A stretch of DNA of 64,000 nucleotides from assembly GCA_025617375.2 (NCBI GenBank), contig JAMYGW020000003.1, positions 620,001 through 684,000 of the forward strand, given 5' to 3'. A model generated the notes under the pieces. The model saw nothing but the letters and a program-made list of their open reading frames with translations, made no database searches and was not told the origin of the DNA. Positions 59,244-64,000 of the stretch are shown in pieces (positions within the stretch are counted from its first letter, which is position 1; each line of letters begins with the position of its first letter). Position numbers and translations under genes: made by a program. The DNA is from Acarospora socialis. Taxonomy: Eukaryota > Ascomycota > Lecanoromycetes > Acarosporales > Acarosporaceae.

Positions 59244-60972
59244 CTAAGCCTCTCCCTCCACCTCAAAAGGACTAGTCTCTTCCCCAGGAGCTTTCCCATT
59301 CAGTTCTATCGATACTCCGTTATCCACAGGTGTCGTCGGTTGGCGGTCACTAGCCCGCTTGACTTCCTCTCTTCCCTTATCCCTATCGACGATCTTCTCC
59401 CTGCTCGGCGTTTGTACCCCTGGCTTCTCCCTGTGGGCAGCTACCTCCAGCACACTCAACGTACTCTCTCTCGCGGTGCCGAGGTCCATTCCCAGCATCT
59501 TCTTTGCCACATCCCCTGCCCCTCCGCCGTCCAAGTCGTCTCTCAGCCATGGTACCCGCAGGCACCGCTTTACCAGCCGTGTCGTGGTTTCATCAACGGG
59601 GGCAAAGTGCGCTGATCGGACGTCCGTCATCATGGTAAGCAGTCGTAATAGTTCGTCTCGTTTGTAGTGAGGTGGGTTCCTTAACTGCGTGTGCGCGAGT
59701 AAGGGGTAAAGGACCCGGAGGTAGGTGTGCCGCAGTGCGGCAGATTCCTCGGGCAGATCGAGGAGGTTGCGGACCATGACGTCAACGAGGACGCACAAGT
59801 CGTTGGTATAAAAGTACTCGTAGGTAGAGCGAGTGGTGAAGAGGAGATACAGAAGTTTGAGGATGAGGAGTTGAAGAGACGTTTCGCCTGGGAAGGTCGA
59901 TCAATACAGAGCCCCATGTAGAGCTGTGGGATTAGGAGGGGACCAAACGTACTCTCTCTGTTTAAAAGAAGGATAAGGTTCTCACCGAATGTTTTGAAGG
60001 TCTGCCCCTGAGCCGAAAGAATTTTTATGACCTTGTTGGTTAGGGGAGTCAACGGGGACTCCGCAGGCCCAGGATCATGCGCTGAGACCATATATTGTTC
60101 GTTGAGTACTAGCTATCTCGCATGTAAGTACAACCTCCACTGCAAAGAGTATCATGCACACATACCAGTACCCTTATTACAGGGTAGTGATAGGGGTCGT
60201 TGACGTCGTCGGAAAGCTCCTCAATAATCTGGAATAGATACGCAATGAAATCGTCCTCAATCAGCACTGAGAGACTCTGTCAGCCATAGTCACCCCCAAA
60301 AGCCGCGCGAAGAACTTACTCAAGTCTTCTAATCGTAGTCGTTGTATTCGTGACATTTCGTAAAGTATCTCCAACAGCATTTTGTACAACCCCACCTCGT
60401 CATCAACTCGGCCTCGTATGAGTTCAAGCAGGCGTGGGAACGCCCCTTCCTCGTTCATCATCTCAAACGTCGCCTCATTCCGCCGGCCGTCGAACAGGAG
60501 AAAGGAGGCTATCAGGTGGAGGGTATCTGGAGAATCTTCCTGCAAAGTCATGAGCATTTGCGCTGGGAGAGCTGGTTGGTTGCGGAGTACTTGGAGAAGG
60601 CTATGGACAATTTGCCTGCGGACATAGTCTTTATGTGCGGCAAACAATGTAGACCCGAGAAGCTTGTGGGAGCAGTGGGCAATGTCGGACTCGGTTTGGA
60701 GATACTCCCCTGTAGGCTGTTTAGCATCTTCGGGGCCCGCGCGGGTGTCCTGGCACAAGCGCACCTTTGTAGTTGGTCGTGAAGCTCAGATACGATCGCA
60801 GGGCATTGTCGATAAGGGCATGTGACGGGCAATGAGCCGAAACAATGTCGTCGAGTTCTGTCGGCAACATTCATTAGTGGTTGTCTGCTCAATCCATTTG
60901 AAGTCTGGCCAGCAATTTACCATCCCAGAACTGCTGCTCGTTGTCCAGGCTGTAGGATACCTCGAAATCCAT
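59244..60972 (-). CDS. LDB17: Ldb17/SPIN90 family actin-regulatory protein
   Basis: Protein of endocytic actin patches that links the Arp2/3 machinery to coat proteins; the fungal relative of SPIN90 (DUF2013). Six exons on the minus strand (60972-60921, 60857-60765, 60709-60320, 60266-60166, 60112-59953, 59887-59244) give 479 residues. The start [20 protein letters not shown] and [18 protein letters not shown] match the family, as do [16 protein letters not shown], the armadillo-like core ([40 protein letters not shown]) and [18 protein letters not shown]. The C-terminal 90 residues are charged and variable. Confidence 0.93.
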
Positions 60973-61292
60973 CGTCTAAGTACCAGAGAGTGAAGACTTT
61001 GAGCAAATGCATTGACATGTTCGGGGATGTAGACCTGATGCCGTGTCCCTTTGGTTTGTTTATGCTACAGTTTACAGTGAATAGGCGAACTACGTGCACA
61101 CCCATAGGACAGCCTTTACACACGACATCCGCTTTGCATACTCATACACCTTAGGTTATATACATAGGGCAATGAATACGAGTCCGCAAGAAACACCCTA
61201 TATACACCAGACAATAAACGCCTGCTCCTGATCTTGGATATATCACGGGATATGTCGGCCATAAGTACACAAAAGTGAACTTCATGGCTAGT
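60973..61292. other. Intergenic region between mannosidase end and LDB17 start
   Basis: About 320 bp between two minus-strand genes. Nothing further can be supported. Confidence 0.4.
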
Positions 61293-64000
61293 TTACTTTG
61301 GCCTTCTAAACGGATGGGCCTCGGTGTTTCTACTACAACATTAGCTCCGATTATAGAGGTTAGGGTTTAGAGGCACACTTACAGAACGTACTCATCCAAG
61401 CTCACAACCGACGGGTCACTAAAGAGAAGATAGAAATACTTCAGCGTCTCCGCCATCCAGAATGACTCCATCTCATCCACAAGGTTAGGCGTGCTGCTTG
61501 TCACATCGTCAATTGCAGAGTTGCCAAACTCTACACGGGTGTGCTTCTGAATAGATGTGAACATCTCCCAGCCTTTCTCCCGCCAATACGCGTCACCGGT
61601 CGTTCTGTACATGATGAAGACGGACTCAATAGCCTCTGGTCGTAGGATATACTTCCTGCTCCATATCCTGGTGAATCCTTTGGGGAGACGTTCATTTTCG
61701 ATGCGAGACATAGCAAACTCTCTATGAGTCATGATTGGTGTGGGTGTGTCCAGCGGTGCAAGCGTCGCAGCGCTTGCTGTTGACGAGGGACCAAATTGGC
61801 TTGACTTGTTTTCAGAAGATTTCACATCCGAGAGCGCGGACCCGGAATGTTTGCCGGCCGGTTTAGGCACGAAACGTTCTGCAGGATCATCAGTGGGGTC
61901 ACCTGCTGTTGGCGAAACATTATCAGTGTCTTGAAGCTGCCTCTTCCTCAGAGAATCCTCCATCCCATATACGGGTCCTGGCACGATTGATCCAGCGGCG
62001 GGCGGATTCGCTGATATTTTGCTGTCGGCTTTGATTACTTCAGGCGACTTCGCCGCTCGATCTTTGGAGGCTAGGATGGATTGCTCTTGTTCGATTCTTT
62101 GTCTTTCCCTGTCTTCTTTCGAGGGATCCAAAGCTTCCATCCATAGAGTCTCGTTCCATGGGCAGTGTTCTTTGCTCGAGCATGGCACCAATATGAACCC
62201 TTCAGGCATAATTCCTGTGGTCGTTGATTCGTACGCCCAAACACAGCCATCCGCAAGCTTAGCAGCAATATCCAGATCTTCAGGGTGATTGAAGATCCTC
62301 GCACCTATAGCGATCATACCGCCGGTGAAGCATGTAAGATGCTGCCCCTCTGGATTGAGTTCGATATTGTCCGCAAGCTCAGGGTTTCCTTTCGATCTGA
62401 CAGAGCCTGAAAAGAGAACATTACGGTTATCCGGGGCCATTGGTCGAAAGAGTAAATGCTTCTTGACGACATCCAACGACTGCTGAAACATATTCCGGTA
62501 CTGGTCGTTGAGTCCGCCGAGAAGTAGATACTCTTTCGGTAAGTACTCATAGACCGAATCGGACATACCACCGAGCGTGAATGTCTCGGAATTCTCTTGT
62601 GGAGGGGATGCCAGCCCTTGCGGTCGACATTCAGGATCCCCGACGTCCGAATTGTCCTTGCGGGATGACAACATAGGGTCAACCTCACTCATGGTTGCTT
62701 CGCGCTGCAGTTGCCTTTTTCCCATTGTCTGGTCAACTGATCTGCCAAAAATATCGGCCGGTTTCGCACAGCCTGACGCATCTACAGAGATGGGCCACAT
62801 GCCGGGGAGTTTGGTATTGTTCTGCCATTTCTCAAACTCGATCGTGATTCGTGCCACAGCGTCGTAAAATTTGGCATTCTTTGTGATCTGTGCCAGCCGC
62901 GTAAACTCCAACGACAGCGAACCAAGCTCTGCAAGAACAACTCTTGTGTTTGCTCTGTGGGGCTGACTCGAAAATGCCCTATTAAACATTATAGAATCCT
63001 TCAAGCAGGTACTTGAAACGGGGGACTTACGGCTTCCACTGATAGTATGTTATCGGCATACGGTTCGGCGTATCAAACGCTCCCATCAATACCTCGGCCA
63101 ACTCAATCGACTTATCCAACAATACTTTGTACCTCCCTCCACTGAGGTCATAAGCAGCGATCAAGCCGCCCAAGTACCGGATTGTTGTCTCGAAGAGCGG
63201 AATGTCGTTCCGAACAGTTGTCGTAAAGTCGATTTGTTTAACGGCATTTGCAGCCTCCTCAAATTCATCTTTCATCCCAAAGATCCAGAGGGCGTCTAGA
63301 CTGTCCACCAACGTTGCGGCCCAGCCGCAGAACGGGTTTCGAAATTTCCCTGATACCGGCGATAGCTCATCCTGGAGCCAAGCGTGCTGCTTGTACCCTT
63401 CCCAAGAATGTGTGAAAGCATCTTTGATCGTTGCGAGCTTACGCTCTCTGTCGATTCTTGAGTTCGAGGACTCGTCCGTAAATGTATGCTGGATTTTGGG
63501 TATCCGTCTTGGCTCTCCGGTCGGTATCGGAATGATTGACTCTGGAGGCACTGGAAAGTGCTCTTGCTGCATGCGCCAGTGAGGTATTGTTGCATTGGTA
63601 TGATCAGGGGCAACCTCTAATCGACCTTGGCCGTGCAGCGGCGTATTCTCAGGATCAGGTGGCCTTGCAGGCTCGGTGGGTTTTTCATGAGTAGCAAGCC
63701 CTGCCGGAGCCTTCGGTGTACTCGTACTGTGAACCAGATCTACCGTGGTTAGGCTCGAGTGTAAGAGAACGGTCGAGCTGGAGCTTGTTGTTGGCAGTAG
63801 CTTCTGTACTAGATCGCTGATAGCGGACGAAGGGGAGCTTTGGGCGCTGGATACTTTTGAGGTATATGCCGAGGGAGGTCGGGTTTCTATAATAGGGGTT
63901 GCAGTAGTACTTGACTTCCTCAATGCATCTTTCAAGCCAAGATTCTTGAGGCTGTCAACACTTATGGGCGGCGAAGTCTCCCATTGTCGAATGTTGGAGA
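61293..64000 (-). CDS. Class I alpha-mannosidase, GH47 (5' end outside the window)
   Basis: Enzyme of the ER/Golgi GH47 family that trims alpha-1,2-mannose from N-glycans. Exons on the minus strand run 64000 (open at the edge) to 63031, 62978-61383 and 61329-61293; about 867 residues are visible. A long Ser/Thr/Pro-rich stem precedes IKDAFTHSWEGYKQHAWLQD, GWAATLVDSLDALWIFGMKD, IRYLGGLIAAYDLSGG, YRNMFQQSLDVVKKHLLF and HLTCFTGGMIAIGARIF. The end RLPKGFTRIWSRKYILRPEA, TLKYFYLLFSDP and VVSLDEYVLNTEAHPF carries the Ca2+-binding Thr of the family in the NTEAHP motif, reached only by splicing a 37-nt last exon. Two long low-complexity inserts break the catalytic domain, so this is probably an MNL-like member rather than the short secreted type. 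Confidence 0.93.

Overview
This is nuclear DNA of a filamentous ascomycete (Pezizomycotina). The genes carry many short introns of about 45-85 nt with GT..AG ends and CTRAC/CTAAC branch sites. Histone H2A ends in the usual fungal SQEL tail. The gene set (DASH subunit Dam1, GH72 glucanosyltransferase, Fks1 glucan synthase, Rbd2 rhomboid, Ldb17, Ytp1) is fungal. I cannot name genus or species. I rebuilt 27 protein genes exon by exon; in all but the truncated last one the exon lengths add up to an open reading frame from start to stop, and one tRNA gene with an intron was also found.

Layout. 1-1560: the 3' end of an LTR retroelement (polypurine tract plus LTR) followed by an AT-rich, RIP-like block. 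1.9-11 kb: ATG4, a divergent H2B/H2A pair, a divergent pair of mitochondrial genes (complex I LYR subunit NDUFB9/B22 and KGD2), then the HIT protein HNT1. 11.3-23 kb: a Csr1-like Sec14 protein, DAM1, the SAGA deubiquitinase UBP8, the eEF1A methyltransferase EFM5 and the membrane protein YTP1. 23.3-24.7 kb: a second AT-rich block holding the remains of a Cys-containing repeat sequence. 24.8-34 kb: RBD2, GAA1, RPN9, complex I 40-kDa subunit (NDUFA9 type), tRNA-Ser(UGA) and a LACTB2-like metallo-beta-lactamase. 34-42 kb: aconitase ACO1, BUD20, MOG1 and a GCNA/SprT-like protease. 42.5-58 kb: a wall and membrane stretch with a GH72 glucanosyltransferase divergent from the beta-1,3-glucan synthase FKS1, then LCB1 (serine palmitoyltransferase) and a GH17 glucanase. 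59-64 kb: LDB17 and a class I alpha-mannosidase (GH47) cut by the window end.

How the genes relate. Most are conserved housekeeping genes in ordinary order. Two themes stand out. Four genes serve mitochondrial respiration (KGD2, NDUFB9, NDUFA9-type, ACO1), two of them sharing one promoter region with another gene in divergent orientation. Three genes make or remodel wall beta-1,3-glucan (GH72, FKS1, GH17) within 16 kb. I found no convincing undescribed multi-gene system. The most useful leads are non-canonical residues in both FKS1 'hot spot' segments, a paired CACGTG inverted repeat in the GH72-FKS1 promoter, a GC-AG intron with an in-frame alternative donor, several micro-exons, a dispersed CCTWAGG palindrome in intergenic DNA, and the decayed Cys-repeat sequence in the second AT-rich block.
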